From contig LXYP01000020.1 in NCBI GenBank assembly GCA_001650955.1, positions 1-64,000 on the forward strand: DNA of 64,000 nt, given 5' to 3'. Below, piece after piece: positions 44,254 through 52,928 of this stretch. This DNA comes from Sphingomonadales bacterium EhC05 (GTDB lineage Bacteria; Pseudomonadota; Alphaproteobacteria; Sphingomonadales; Sphingomonadaceae). Position 1 is the first letter of the stretch. Every line of letters begins with the position of its first letter. Under the pieces are notes generated by a model. It did not search any database. It saw nothing but the letters and a program-made list of their open reading frames with translations, and was not told the origin of the DNA. The position numbers and the translations under genes are program-made.

Positions 44254-45588
44254 TCAGCCTTGAGGCGGACTGGCGGCCAAGTAATGCGCTCTGGTTTGAC
44301 CTGACTTGACGGAAGCTAGAGGGAGCAGCAGGAAAATCAATGTGACTGCTATCGTAAAATTATAGAATAATATCCCGTCCAACATCGCAAAGGCCAGCAT
44401 CGTGCTTGCGCCCAGCAGGCCAAAAGTCCGTAACCCGCTCTCGATCCGTTTGTTCAGCAACAGGTGGACATAGGCGAAGCCGATGAGCAGCAAAATGGCC
44501 GCACCACCGAGCAGACCCCAGTCAAACAGAAATTGCAGAGGGCCATTGTGGGGATGTTTGTACATCCCCTCCGCGGCTGTGTTAATCTGCTGGAACTGGA
44601 AGCCACCATAGCCCAGCCATGGCTGTTCGCCGATCAGCCGCATTGTTTCCAGCCAGACTTCCGTGCGGCCTGATGACAATTCAGATGGATCGCGACTACC
44701 GTTCCAGAAACGCTGAATCGCCCCGAACCAGCCGATTGTCGGCGCGGGCAATATGATCGAGAGAATTGATCCTGTCACTAAGGCCGAGCCCGCGCGCCGC
44801 CAGAATATCCGATTGCGCAAATGAAGGGAGAAAAAGACGCAGATCACCAGCGCCACGATCAGTGCCACTGCCGGTCCACGCGAACCCAACCAGAGCATGG
44901 CGGTCGTGTTGATCAGCAATATCGCCCAGTGCGCCCTGACTTGAAATTTCGGCCAAATCGCAAGACTAGCCAATCCGCCAGCAATCGCAGGCGCAAAAAT
45001 ATAGCCGGTATGCCGAATATGCGCATAGCCCGGCAGGCTGCTCGTCCAGTCATATTCCGAACCCACGCCGGTGAGGATCACAAATAGGAATATGGCGCTT
45101 CCCGCAACCGCCGTCGAACCGGCAAGAGCGAAACAGAATTTTCGGGCCATGGAAATATGATCGATGGCATGTTCGCGGACAAGATGGACGACGCTGCAGG
45201 CAAAAAGCAGATGGACGGTCCAGATAATCGCAGAAACCAGAGCGGGGCCGGGAAATCTCGTGGAGATCGAAGCGGCAACCAGCGCCATGATCCAGACGCC
45301 GATCAATATTTGAAAAATTCTGGAGAGCTGGCCGAATAGGCGCGCGGGGCTCATTCTGTGCAACAGCGCGATACATATGACCGCCAGTTCCACATAGAGC
45401 GACGGCAACCAAAATATCCGCCAGCTCAATTGCCAGGTCGCAAACATGCCATCGGGCGAGGTCAGTACCAATATTCTGAACAAGGGTATGATCGCCAACA
45501 ACATCAACCAGTTGCGACCTAGAAAATCAATCAAGGCTGGCCGGCGTTCGGGCCTTCGACCAATTGAGGCTGCGTCTCCGGTGGCCAT
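44254..45588 (-). CDS. O-antigen ligase/polymerase family membrane protein
   Basis: The 444-residue protein has about ten or more hydrophobic segments. A large loop has the Wzy_C/WaaL-type motif KHPHNGPLQFLFDWGLLGG, preceded by WLGYGGFQF, and ALLINTTAMLWLGSRGPAVAL lies upstream. Such proteins polymerise or ligate undecaprenyl-linked glycans in the periplasm. It begins four bases after the wecC-type stop, so it is the end of a polysaccharide operon. Polymerase and ligase cannot be told apart here. Confidence 0.82.
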   Translation of the reverse strand: MATGDAASIGRRPERRPALIDFLGRNWLMLLAIIPLFRILVLTSPDGMFATWQLSWRIFWLPSLYVELAVICIALLHRMSPARLFGQLSRIFQILIGVWIMALVAASISTRFPGPALVSAIIWTVHLLFACSVVHLVREHAIDHISMARKFCFALAGSTAVAGSAIFLFVILTGVGSEYDWTSSLPGYAHIRHTGYIFAPAIAGGLASLAIWPKFQVRAHWAILLINTTAMLWLGSRGPAVALIVALVICVFFSLHLRNRIFWRRAGSALVTGSILSIILPAPTIGWFGAIQRFWNGSRDPSELSSGRTEVWLETMRLIGEQPWLGYGGFQFQQINTAAEGMYKHPHNGPLQFLFDWGLLGGAAILLLIGFAYVHLLLNKRIESGLRTFGLLGASTMLAFAMLDGILFYNFTIAVTLIFLLLPLASVKSGQTRAHYLAASPPQG

Positions 45589-45592
45589 GATA

Positions 45593-46888
45593 TCAGCCGG
45601 CTAAGCGGAGCTTGCTAACCGCCTTGCGATTGTCCGGTTGATCCGGCCAGATTCCGCGCGTGTCATAGACAACTTTGCCGGCCCGCTCGTCGAGCGGTAT
45701 CGACTTGAACATGTCATGGTCGGTCAGGGTGATCATGATCTGGCAAGTCTCCAGCGCCTGATCAATGTCGATCAGCTGGGCGCCTGTTCCCTCAAATGCG
45801 GCGGGAAGTTCGCTGGCATAAGGCTCAACAATTTTCACTCTACCGCCATAGCGCCGCGCCAGTTTGGCCGCGATTTTGAGCGCCGGACTCTCCCGGAAAT
45901 CATCGATATTGGCTTTGAACGCCAGCCCGAAACAAGCGATAGACACGCCGGGCAACTCATCGATCAGCAGCGAAGCGCGCTCCAGAACATGACCGGTTTT
46001 GCGATCATTGACGTCGCGCGCGATGCGGATCAGCGGCGATTGCTCGGGCGCACTGTGGATGATGAACCAGGGATCGACGGCGATGCAGTGACCGCCAACG
46101 CCAGGCCCGGGTTGCAGGATATTGACGCGGGGATGACGGTTCGCGAGCCGGATCACTTCCCAGACATCCAAATCCATATGATCCGATATGATCGAAAGTT
46201 CGTTGGCAAAGGCGATATTCACATCTCGATAGCTATTTTCGACCAATTTGGTCATTTCAGCGGCCCGTGCCGATGTGGTGATCAGGTCCCCCCGGACGAA
46301 TCGGTGATAGAAGCCGATCGCCTTGCGCGCGCAGCGCGGCGTGATGCCGCCGATACTGCGATCATTCTGGATCAGCTCTTCCAGAATCTTGCCGGGCAAT
46401 ACCCGTTCCGGGCAATAGGCAATGGCAATGTCGGGAATATCATTGGTCAGTCCGGGGACCTTGAGGTCGGGGCGCAACTTGGCGATCAGATCGCGCATTT
46501 TCTCGGTGGTGCCAACCGGTGAAGTCGATTCGAGAATCAGCGTGTCGCCAACCTTCAGGGCGGCGGCGACATTGGTTGCCGCTTCCATCACATAGCTGGT
46601 GTCCGGGATATTATTGTCGCCAAAAGGCGTGGGCACGGCGATGACGAAAACATCTGACGGTTCGACCTGCAGCGAAGCGCGCAAGGTGCCGCGGGCGACA
46701 ACGCCCTGAACCAGACCATCCAGATCAACCTCTTCGATATGGATCTTGCCGCTGTTGATCGTATCAACAACATGGTCGGTGACATCGACGCCGAGAACCG
46801 AACAGCCGGAACGGGCGATGACCGCTGCAGTCGGCAAGCCGATATATCCCAATCCCAACACACAGACGCTTGGTTTTTCTTCTGAAAG
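45593..46888 (-). CDS. wecC: UDP-N-acetyl-D-mannosamine dehydrogenase
   Basis: The 431-residue nucleotide-sugar dehydrogenase has an N-terminal Rossmann motif VLGLGYIGLPTA, SPVGTTEKM, the catalytic cysteine in GPGVGGHCIAVDPWF and a C-terminal FGLAFKANIDDFRESPA. The GHCI(A/P)VDP form is that of WecC rather than UDP-glucose dehydrogenases. It oxidises UDP-ManNAc to UDP-ManNAcA with NAD+. The frame is open to 46921, but the ATG at 46888 gives the normal N terminus. WecB precedes it, completing the two-step route from UDP-GlcNAc. Confidence 0.88.
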   Translation of the reverse strand, partial: LSEEKPSVCVLGLGYIGLPTAAVIARSGCSVLGVDVTDHVVDTINSGKIHIEEVDLDGLVQGVVARGTLRASLQVEPSDVFVIAVPTPFGDNNIPDTSYVMEAATNVAAALKVGDTLILESTSPVGTTEKMRDLIAKLRPDLKVPGLTNDIPDIAIAYCPERVLPGKILEELIQNDRSIGGITPRCARKAIGFYHRFVRGDLITTSARAAEMTKLVENSYRDVNIAFANELSIISDHMDLDVWEVIRLANRHPRVNILQPGPGVGGHCIAVDPWFIIHSAPEQSPLIRIARDVNDRKTGHVLERASLLIDELPGVSIACFGLAFKANIDDFRESPALKIAAKLARRYGGRVKIVEPYASELPAAFEGTGAQLIDIDQALETCQIMITLTDHDMFKSIPLDERAGKVVYDTRGIWPDQPDNRKAVSKLRLAG

Positions 46889-46990
46889 CATGGTCGCACT
46901 ATCTCCAAAGCGCTGTTTCAAGCGCGTTTTTCTGAAAATAGTGTTACGGAAACATCGTAAACATTTCGGTAATATGCAGGGTAAGAAAAG

Positions 46991-48139
46991 CTAGGTTGCG
47001 GTTAGACTCGCGTCGATGATATCGGCGATGCGATCACTGGCATGGCCATCGCCAAAAGGATTATGTGCCTGGGCCATGGCGAGATAATGGTCCTTGTCGT
47101 CGAGCAATTTATTGGCTTCCGCGACAATCAGCTGCCGCTCCGTACCGACAAGCTTTGCCGTCCCGGCCGTAACACCTTCCGGTCGTTCGGTCGTATCGCG
47201 CATCACCAGAACCGGTTTGCCCAGAGCCGGCGCTTCTTCCTGCACCCCGCCACTGTCGGTTAGCATGAAAGTGCAGTTTTTCAGCAAACTGACGAAATTG
47301 GGATAATCCAACGGTTCGATCATCGCGACATTTTCGAGATCGCCCAGCGCATCATACATGATCGCGCGGACATTGGGATTGAGATGGACGGGGAAGATCA
47401 AGGCGACGTCATCGCGGCTGGCAATGTCGCGTAAGGCGGCGGCAATATTTGTCAGTCCGTCGCCAAAATTTTCGCGGCGGTGACTAGTGACGCCGATGAT
47501 CTTGCGGTCTGCGAATTTGCGGCAGATTTGCTGAAGTTCCGGATCCAATATATCCGGTCCTTTGGTTTTGTCAGCGGTGATGAGCAGCGCATCAATCACG
47601 GTATTGCCTGTAACCGCAATCTGTGTGTCCGCAATATTTTCCTTGCGAAGCGCCGCCGCTGACGTTTCCGTCGGCGCAAAATGCTGATCGGCGATGGTCC
47701 CGATGATCTTGCGATTCACTTCTTCAGGCCACGGGTGGTAGATATTATAGGACCGCAAGCCGGCTTCGACATGGCTGACCGGGATCTTGCGATAATAGGC
47801 CGCCAAAGCGCCACACATGGCCGTCGCTGTGTCGCCCTGGACGACTACTCTTTGCGGTTTGATTTCATCGAGAGTTTGACCGATTCCGGTCAACAGCCGT
47901 GCCGTCAGTTCATCGAGATTCTGATCTGCGCGCATCACATTCAGATCGAAATCGGGTGTGATATCGGCGATATCGAGCACTTGGTCCAGCATTTCCCGAT
48001 GCTGCGCGGTCACGCAACTTAACGTCTCAATATGCGTCCGCTGCATCAACGCCCGAACCACCGGAAATAATTTGATCGCCTCTGGCCGGGTTCCGAAAAT
48101 CACCACAACTTTGGGATCTGTTTTTGAAATATCTGTCAT
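46991..48139 (-). CDS. wecB: UDP-N-acetylglucosamine 2-epimerase (non-hydrolysing)
   Basis: The 382-residue GT-B-fold epimerase has VIFGTRPEAIKLFP, TAQHREMLDQ, VQGDTATAM, VEAGLRSYN, SHRRENFGDG and a C-terminal TDSGGVQEEAPALG. It interconverts UDP-GlcNAc and UDP-ManNAc for the adjacent dehydrogenase. The frame is open to 48229, but the ATG at 48139 fits the family N terminus. Lipopolysaccharide, capsule or exopolysaccharide is the probable destination. Confidence 0.92.
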   Translation of the reverse strand: MTDISKTDPKVVVIFGTRPEAIKLFPVVRALMQRTHIETLSCVTAQHREMLDQVLDIADITPDFDLNVMRADQNLDELTARLLTGIGQTLDEIKPQRVVVQGDTATAMCGALAAYYRKIPVSHVEAGLRSYNIYHPWPEEVNRKIIGTIADQHFAPTETSAAALRKENIADTQIAVTGNTVIDALLITADKTKGPDILDPELQQICRKFADRKIIGVTSHRRENFGDGLTNIAAALRDIASRDDVALIFPVHLNPNVRAIMYDALGDLENVAMIEPLDYPNFVSLLKNCTFMLTDSGGVQEEAPALGKPVLVMRDTTERPEGVTAGTAKLVGTERQLIVAEANKLLDDKDHYLAMAQAHNPFGDGHASDRIADIIDASLTAT

Positions 48140-48237
48140 AAGCAGACCATCTATCAGCTTTTGGCTAAAAAACTGATAACTCCCAGCATCATATAATTGA
48201 ATATTGACGGCTGCCCCTTGGTCGGCCAAGCGGCGGC

Positions 48238-48618
48238 ATGGAATGGTTCGAAATCAAAAACTGGCTGGAAGCCTCGACAGGCCTGGCGCGAGACGCGTTG
48301 CACATCTATTCAGCGATATTTGTCCAGCTGGTTTCTGCCCTTCTATTTCGTCGGTCACTGGCCCATATTCTGCCCTGGACGATGGTTTTTATCGCGGTGA
48401 TGATCAATGAATATCTGGATTATTCATATATTCCTGCCGCGTTGGCAGCGAACCAGGGATATCTGGATGGTGCGATTCGCGATATCTGGAACACGATGCT
48501 GCTGCCCACGATATTCCTGCTGATTGCCAATCTGTGGCCCCGCTTGTTGACGGGTTCGCCAAGCACGACCGCAATAGCGGACACCGCCGGTGAGCCAGAG
48601 CAACAGCAGCCAGACTAG
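48238..48618 (+). CDS. Small hypothetical inner-membrane protein
   Basis: The 126-residue protein has three or so hydrophobic segments (ALHIYSAIFVQLVSALLF, ILPWTMVFIAVMI, TMLLPTIFLLIANLW) and a polar C-terminal tail. I do not recognise a named family; the HIYSAIFVQL pattern suggests a VanZ-like or small transporter-like membrane protein. It lies between wecB and manC on the opposite strand and its stop overlaps the manC-type stop by four bases. The clean hydrophobic pattern supports a real gene, with function unknown. Confidence 0.65.
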   Translation: MEWFEIKNWLEASTGLARDALHIYSAIFVQLVSALLFRRSLAHILPWTMVFIAVMINEYLDYSYIPAALAANQGYLDGAIRDIWNTMLLPTIFLLIANLWPRLLTGSPSTTAIADTAGEPEQQQPD

Positions 48619-49685
48619 TCGGCCTGTTTCATCTGCCCGATGATTTTTTTGACATTTTGTGACTGGCCACGCGGCAGGATCATGATCTGCTTGCCATTTG
48701 CGACGATGATGAGATCCTGCACGCCATAGGTCGCGACCGAAATCCCTTCTGCATGAATCAGATTGCCGTGCGATTCCAGGGCAACAGCTTCCCCGCTTGT
48801 CGCATTTGAATTTTCGTCCTTGTCACTGAGATCGAACAGAGAATCCCAGCTGCCGACGTCCGACCAGCCCGGGCTAATCGGCACGACAGCCACTTTCTCG
48901 GCCTTCTCCATAACCGCATAATCGATCGAGTCGGAGGTTGCGCCAGAAAATGCTGCTTCGTCAGGAGCGATTCTTGCGCCGGTTTGAACCGCCTTGTCCA
49001 TCGCGTCGCGAACCGATTGGAGCATGTCCGGCGCATGGGCTTCGAGCGCGGCCAGATAGGCGTCTGCGCGGAACAGAAATATACCTGCGTTCCAGTAGAA
49101 TTCTCCGGTGGAGAGCATTTTTTCGGCATTTTCCAGATCGGGTTTTTCGACAAATTTCGCGGCGGCAAAGCCATTGCTATTGCCGTCAATTGCGGCGCCT
49201 TGCTGGATGTAACCATAGCCGGTTTCGGGACCTGTCGGCTCGATCCCGAATGTGACGAGCCAGCCGGACTGGGCAACCGGCAGCGCGTTTCGGACGGCGG
49301 CGGTGAAGGCCGGAATGTCCTGAATGATATGGTCGCTGGGCATGATCAGGATCGGCTGGGCCGGATTTTCGGCCGCCAGCGCAGCGAGCGCGATGGCCGG
49401 GGCGGTGTTGCGGGCGCAGGGTTCCAGAATATGGGCAACCGGAGTGACACCAAAGGCGTCCATCTGTGCTTCGGCGAGGTCGGCATGGCGGTTGTTTCCG
49501 ACGATGATCGGCGGCGTGAAGATCGCAGTGTCCCCGCAGCGGCTCAACGTCAGTTCAAACATGCTCTCGGTGCCAGTCAGATTGAGAAACTGTTTCGGTT
49601 TTGCATTGGTCGACAGAGGCCATAATCGTGTTCCGGACCCGCCGGACAGGATCACGGGCGTTATCAAGCTATTCTCGGTTGTCAT
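48615..49685 (-). CDS. manC: Mannose-1-phosphate guanylyltransferase
   Basis: The 356-residue nucleotidyltransferase has the pyrophosphorylase signature ILSGGSGTRLWPLS, KPKQFLNL, IMPSDHII, FVEKPD and YWNAGIFLF. It makes GDP-mannose from mannose 1-phosphate and GTP. It lacks the C-terminal isomerase domain of the bifunctional AlgA/ManC proteins (about 480 residues). That activity is encoded as a separate gene immediately upstream, eight bases away. Confidence 0.9.
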   Translation of the reverse strand: MTTENSLITPVILSGGSGTRLWPLSTNAKPKQFLNLTGTESMFELTLSRCGDTAIFTPPIIVGNNRHADLAEAQMDAFGVTPVAHILEPCARNTAPAIALAALAAENPAQPILIMPSDHIIQDIPAFTAAVRNALPVAQSGWLVTFGIEPTGPETGYGYIQQGAAIDGNSNGFAAAKFVEKPDLENAEKMLSTGEFYWNAGIFLFRADAYLAALEAHAPDMLQSVRDAMDKAVQTGARIAPDEAAFSGATSDSIDYAVMEKAEKVAVVPISPGWSDVGSWDSLFDLSDKDENSNATSGEAVALESHGNLIHAEGISVATYGVQDLIIVANGKQIMILPRGQSQNVKKIIGQMKQAD

Positions 49686-49692
49686 CAGATTC

Positions 49693-50496
49693 TCATTTCA
49701 TATTGCAGGCGATTATCGATCTGACATTTTTCGAAAGATCAATATCCGTAATTCGCGGACAAACGCCGCACTCGCTGGCGGCGATATCAAGATCGCGGAC
49801 TTTCACGCGGCCTTCGAGCGGCACCACCTGCCATTCTGTCGCAGCGACATGGGTGAGTTCGTCAAACCCGTCTCCGACGACGTGAAAAACCCGGAAATGC
49901 GGGCCGTCAACAAGAACGCTCGATTGGCTGGGGTCGACTTGCTGATGGTAGCTCATATCGTAACCGCTGCGGTTTGCGACGGCGATGCCATCGTCCAGGT
50001 GCAGCTCACGCGGTCGGCCATAGTCGTAGAGCCGATAGGTGATATCGACATTCTGCTGCACTTCGACGAGCGAAATACCTGGCCCGATGGCATGGATTGT
50101 TCCGGCCGGAATATAGAAAAAATCGCCGGCCTGAACTGGTTTCCAGTCGACCAGCTGTTCAATTTCGCCAAGCATTGCGGCGGTGCGCAATTTGGTTGGA
50201 CTGACGTCTTTGACCAGACCAATGCCGAGCACCGCATCCGGCTTTGCATCGAGGACATACCAGCATTCTTCTTTGCCATGCGGCAGGCCTTGGCGGCGGG
50301 CGAAGCGATCATTCGGGTGCACCTGAATCGAGAGCTTCTCGCTCGTGAACAGATATTTGATCATCAAGCCCAGCGATATAGCTTCCGGTGGCTCGAACCA
50401 GATTTCACCAATCTGTTTTTTGGACTTGCCGCCAAAAAGCTTTGGCAGGTCAAATTGCCCCCATGGTTTGACGACTGATTTCTTTTTCAGCTTCAT
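49693..50496 (-). CDS. manA: Class I mannose-6-phosphate isomerase
   Basis: The 267-residue cupin-fold metalloenzyme has the metal ligands in SIQVHPND and GKEECWYVL and the distal histidine in PAGTIHAIG, plus VEVQQNVDITYRLYDYGR. It converts fructose 6-phosphate to mannose 6-phosphate. At 267 residues it is the short form common in alphaproteobacteria. It sits between ugd and manC, supplying GDP-mannose synthesis; a phosphomannomutase is not in the window. Confidence 0.88.
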   Translation of the reverse strand: MKLKKKSVVKPWGQFDLPKLFGGKSKKQIGEIWFEPPEAISLGLMIKYLFTSEKLSIQVHPNDRFARRQGLPHGKEECWYVLDAKPDAVLGIGLVKDVSPTKLRTAAMLGEIEQLVDWKPVQAGDFFYIPAGTIHAIGPGISLVEVQQNVDITYRLYDYGRPRELHLDDGIAVANRSGYDMSYHQQVDPSQSSVLVDGPHFRVFHVVGDGFDELTHVAATEWQVVPLEGRVKVRDLDIAASECGVCPRITDIDLSKNVRSIIACNMK

Positions 50497-50515
50497 CGAG
50501 ATCTCCGAAAAATGA

Positions 50516-51820
50516 TCACGACCGGCCGATGCTGGTATATTTCAATCCCGATTGCAACGCATCGGCAGGACTGTAGATATTGCGCAAATCAACCAGCACA
50601 TTGCCGGCCATCGTGCCAGCAAGTTTTCGTAAATCGAGCGCCCGGAAGGCATCCCATTCGGTGATAATAACCACCGCGTCGGCGTCTGCTGCGGCTTCGT
50701 AGCTGCTTTGCGCCATTTCGACATTGGGCATGATTTCGGCGGCCGGCGTCATGCCTTCCGGATCATAAGCCACCAAATTTGCGCCAGCATCGGACAATAT
50801 TTCGGCAATGGCGATCGAAGGCGCATCCCGCATGTCGTCGGTATTCGGTTTGAAGGTCAGGCCAAGCAAGGCGACTTTCTTGTCGCGAACATTGCCGCCC
50901 AAAGCCTTGACGACATTATGGCCCATCGCCCGTTTGCGTTGATCATTGACCTCTACCACCGTCTCGACAATGCGGACCGGGCTGCCATGATCTTGCGCCG
51001 TCTTGAGTAAAGCCAACGTATCTTTGGGAAAGCAGCTGCCGCCATATCCGGGGCCAGCGTGCAGGAATTTCGATCCGATTCTGTTGTCCAGCCCCATCCC
51101 GCGCGAGACTTCCTGCACGTCGGCACCAACTTTTTCGCAAAGGTCGGCCATTTCATTGATGAAGGTAATCTTGGTCGCCAGAAAGGCATTGGCCGCATAT
51201 TTTATTAACTCAGCGGTACGGCGACCGGTGAACAATATCGGTGATTCGTTCAGAAATAACGGACGATAAATCTCGCTCATCACATCTTTAGCCCAGTCAA
51301 CTTCCGCGCCGATCACGATCCGGTCTGGTCTTTTGAAGTCACCAATGGCGGCGCCTTCGCGTAAAAACTCCGGGTTAGAGACTACCGCAAATTGGTCATT
51401 GGCGAGTTTTTTTCCAAGAATCAATTCGACTTCATCACCGGTGCCGACCGGGACTGTCGATTTGGTCACAATGACCGTGGGTTTCGAGATCGCATTGGCA
51501 ATTTCTTCAGTGGCTGCATAGACGTAGCTCAAGTCGGCGTGGCCGTCGCCGCGTCGAGATGGCGTTCCAACCGCTATGAAAACGGCGTCGCAATCCTTGA
51601 CAGATCCAGCCAAATCTAAAGAGAAAGAGAGCCGTCCCGCTTCGACATTGCGTTGCACCAGACCAGCGAGGCCAGGTTCGTATATCGGCATGATATTTTG
51701 ATTGAGCTTGTCAATCTTGCCTTGGTCTTTGTCGACGCAAATAACCTCATGACCAAAATCTGCAAAGCAGGCACCCGAAACCAAGCCGACATAGCCTGAA
51801 CCAATCATCGCAATCTTCAT
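50516..51820 (-). CDS. ugd: UDP-glucose 6-dehydrogenase
   Basis: The 434-residue enzyme has MIGSGYVGLVSGACFADFGH, TKSTVPVGTGDEV, EFLREGAAIGDF and the catalytic cysteine in GPGYGGSCFPKDTLAL, followed by LGLTFKPNTDDMRDAPS. It oxidises UDP-glucose to UDP-glucuronate. The SCFPKD form separates it from the WecC-type protein at 45593. It leads a polysaccharide precursor run with manA and manC. No glycosyltransferase gene is in the window. Confidence 0.92.
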   Translation of the reverse strand: MKIAMIGSGYVGLVSGACFADFGHEVICVDKDQGKIDKLNQNIMPIYEPGLAGLVQRNVEAGRLSFSLDLAGSVKDCDAVFIAVGTPSRRGDGHADLSYVYAATEEIANAISKPTVIVTKSTVPVGTGDEVELILGKKLANDQFAVVSNPEFLREGAAIGDFKRPDRIVIGAEVDWAKDVMSEIYRPLFLNESPILFTGRRTAELIKYAANAFLATKITFINEMADLCEKVGADVQEVSRGMGLDNRIGSKFLHAGPGYGGSCFPKDTLALLKTAQDHGSPVRIVETVVEVNDQRKRAMGHNVVKALGGNVRDKKVALLGLTFKPNTDDMRDAPSIAIAEILSDAGANLVAYDPEGMTPAAEIMPNVEMAQSSYEAAADADAVVIITEWDAFRALDLRKLAGTMAGNVLVDLRNIYSPADALQSGLKYTSIGRS

Positions 51821-52022
51821 TCAAAATCCTTGATTCATCTATTTCTAATGGTGCAAGCGAAAATATGCGGGTTAGTGGCCCGATGATGCTAATTGGTCAA
51901 GTCTGCTCTAATATCTGCAGTGGCTTTCGACACAATAGATTTCTGCGGTCGAACAATATTTGGGCCGAAAAGTCTCCTGAACCCCAAAATACGGTCGCGA
52001 GCAACGCGTGACAATCTTGGCA

Positions 52023-52877
52023 TCAACCGTTTGTGCGCCACGCATCAGAATTACCAAATGGCACGATCATATTGTTCGCACTATGGCCGATATTGGCGGT
52101 TCCGAGGAAAGCAATGCCATGTTCTCGGCACCATCTTCGGGCGATGTCCTCGGCATTTTCACCGAAAGGACGATCATTTTCGGGAATATCGGTAACCTGG
52201 CCCAATCTCAGTCCGGCCAATTTCTGGTTCTGCAAATTGCTGGTGATGTGAAACATTGCGCGATCAAAGGCGTAGAGATGTTCGGAGACTTCCTCGATCA
52301 TCAAGACATGACCGGACAGATTCGGCATCAGCGGCGTACCGGTCATCATCGCCAGAGTCATCAGATTGAATGCAGCATATATGTGGTTCGGTTCGAGACT
52401 GGGATCAAGCGCGGCCAGGTCGCGGTTAACGATCCAGTCCAATGCCCGGCGGACCGCCTTTTCACCCCCGTCGCGACGAATGTCGGTGGGCATTGGGCCG
52501 TGTGCCTGCGTTCCGATATTTGCGCGATAGAGAGAAGCCAGCAAATTGCCAGCGTCGCTATATCCCATGTAGAGCTTGGTATCGGCTGCGTCGTTAAGCT
52601 CGGATGATATATCCAAAGCCATACGCGCTGCGCCGTAACCGCCGCGGACAAACCAGATTGCATCCAGGTCGGGGTCATTGGCCATCGCCACGAATGTCTT
52701 GCGTCGCAATGCATCATTGCCAGCGAAATGCCCGTCTTCGGCAAAACATTGGTCGGCAAATATCAATTCGCAATTGTCATGGCTCTCGCGAGCCAGTTCC
52801 ATCACCCGATCTGCATCCTCTCGGGTGAACGGGGTCGAGGGCGCGCAGATACCGATCCGTGTGGGCTGGGAGATAAT
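52023..52877 (-). CDS. ldcA: LD-carboxypeptidase (S66 family)
   Basis: The protein has about 284 residues, with RIGICAPSTPF at the N terminus, the oxyanion/nucleophile region AIWFVRGGYGAARMA and YMGYSDAGNLLASLY, a glutamate in MIEEVSEHLYAFDR and a histidine in NIGHSANNMIVPFG. S66 enzymes remove the terminal D-Ala from murein tetrapeptides in the cytoplasm. No ATG, GTG or TTG lies at the expected start. An ATT at 52877 with AAGGA five bases upstream fits best, and TTG at 52916 is the alternative. The frame stays open to 53108, but that would overlap the divergent Mpl-like gene. Together the two genes recycle murein peptides. Confidence 0.85.
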   Translation of the reverse strand: MISQPTRIGICAPSTPFTREDADRVMELARESHDNCELIFADQCFAEDGHFAGNDALRRKTFVAMANDPDLDAIWFVRGGYGAARMALDISSELNDAADTKLYMGYSDAGNLLASLYRANIGTQAHGPMPTDIRRDGGEKAVRRALDWIVNRDLAALDPSLEPNHIYAAFNLMTLAMMTGTPLMPNLSGHVLMIEEVSEHLYAFDRAMFHITSNLQNQKLAGLRLGQVTDIPENDRPFGENAEDIARRWCREHGIAFLGTANIGHSANNMIVPFGNSDAWRTNG

Positions 52878-52928
52878 TTTGTTCCTTGCACCATTGCCAA
52901 AACGCGACTGAGGCAATAGCGGAAAAAA

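Noticed and set aside
44010-44309. Plus-strand frame of 99 residues between the CitE-like gene and the O-antigen ligase
   Set aside because: Unusual composition, no family resemblance, and it overlaps both neighbours antisense.
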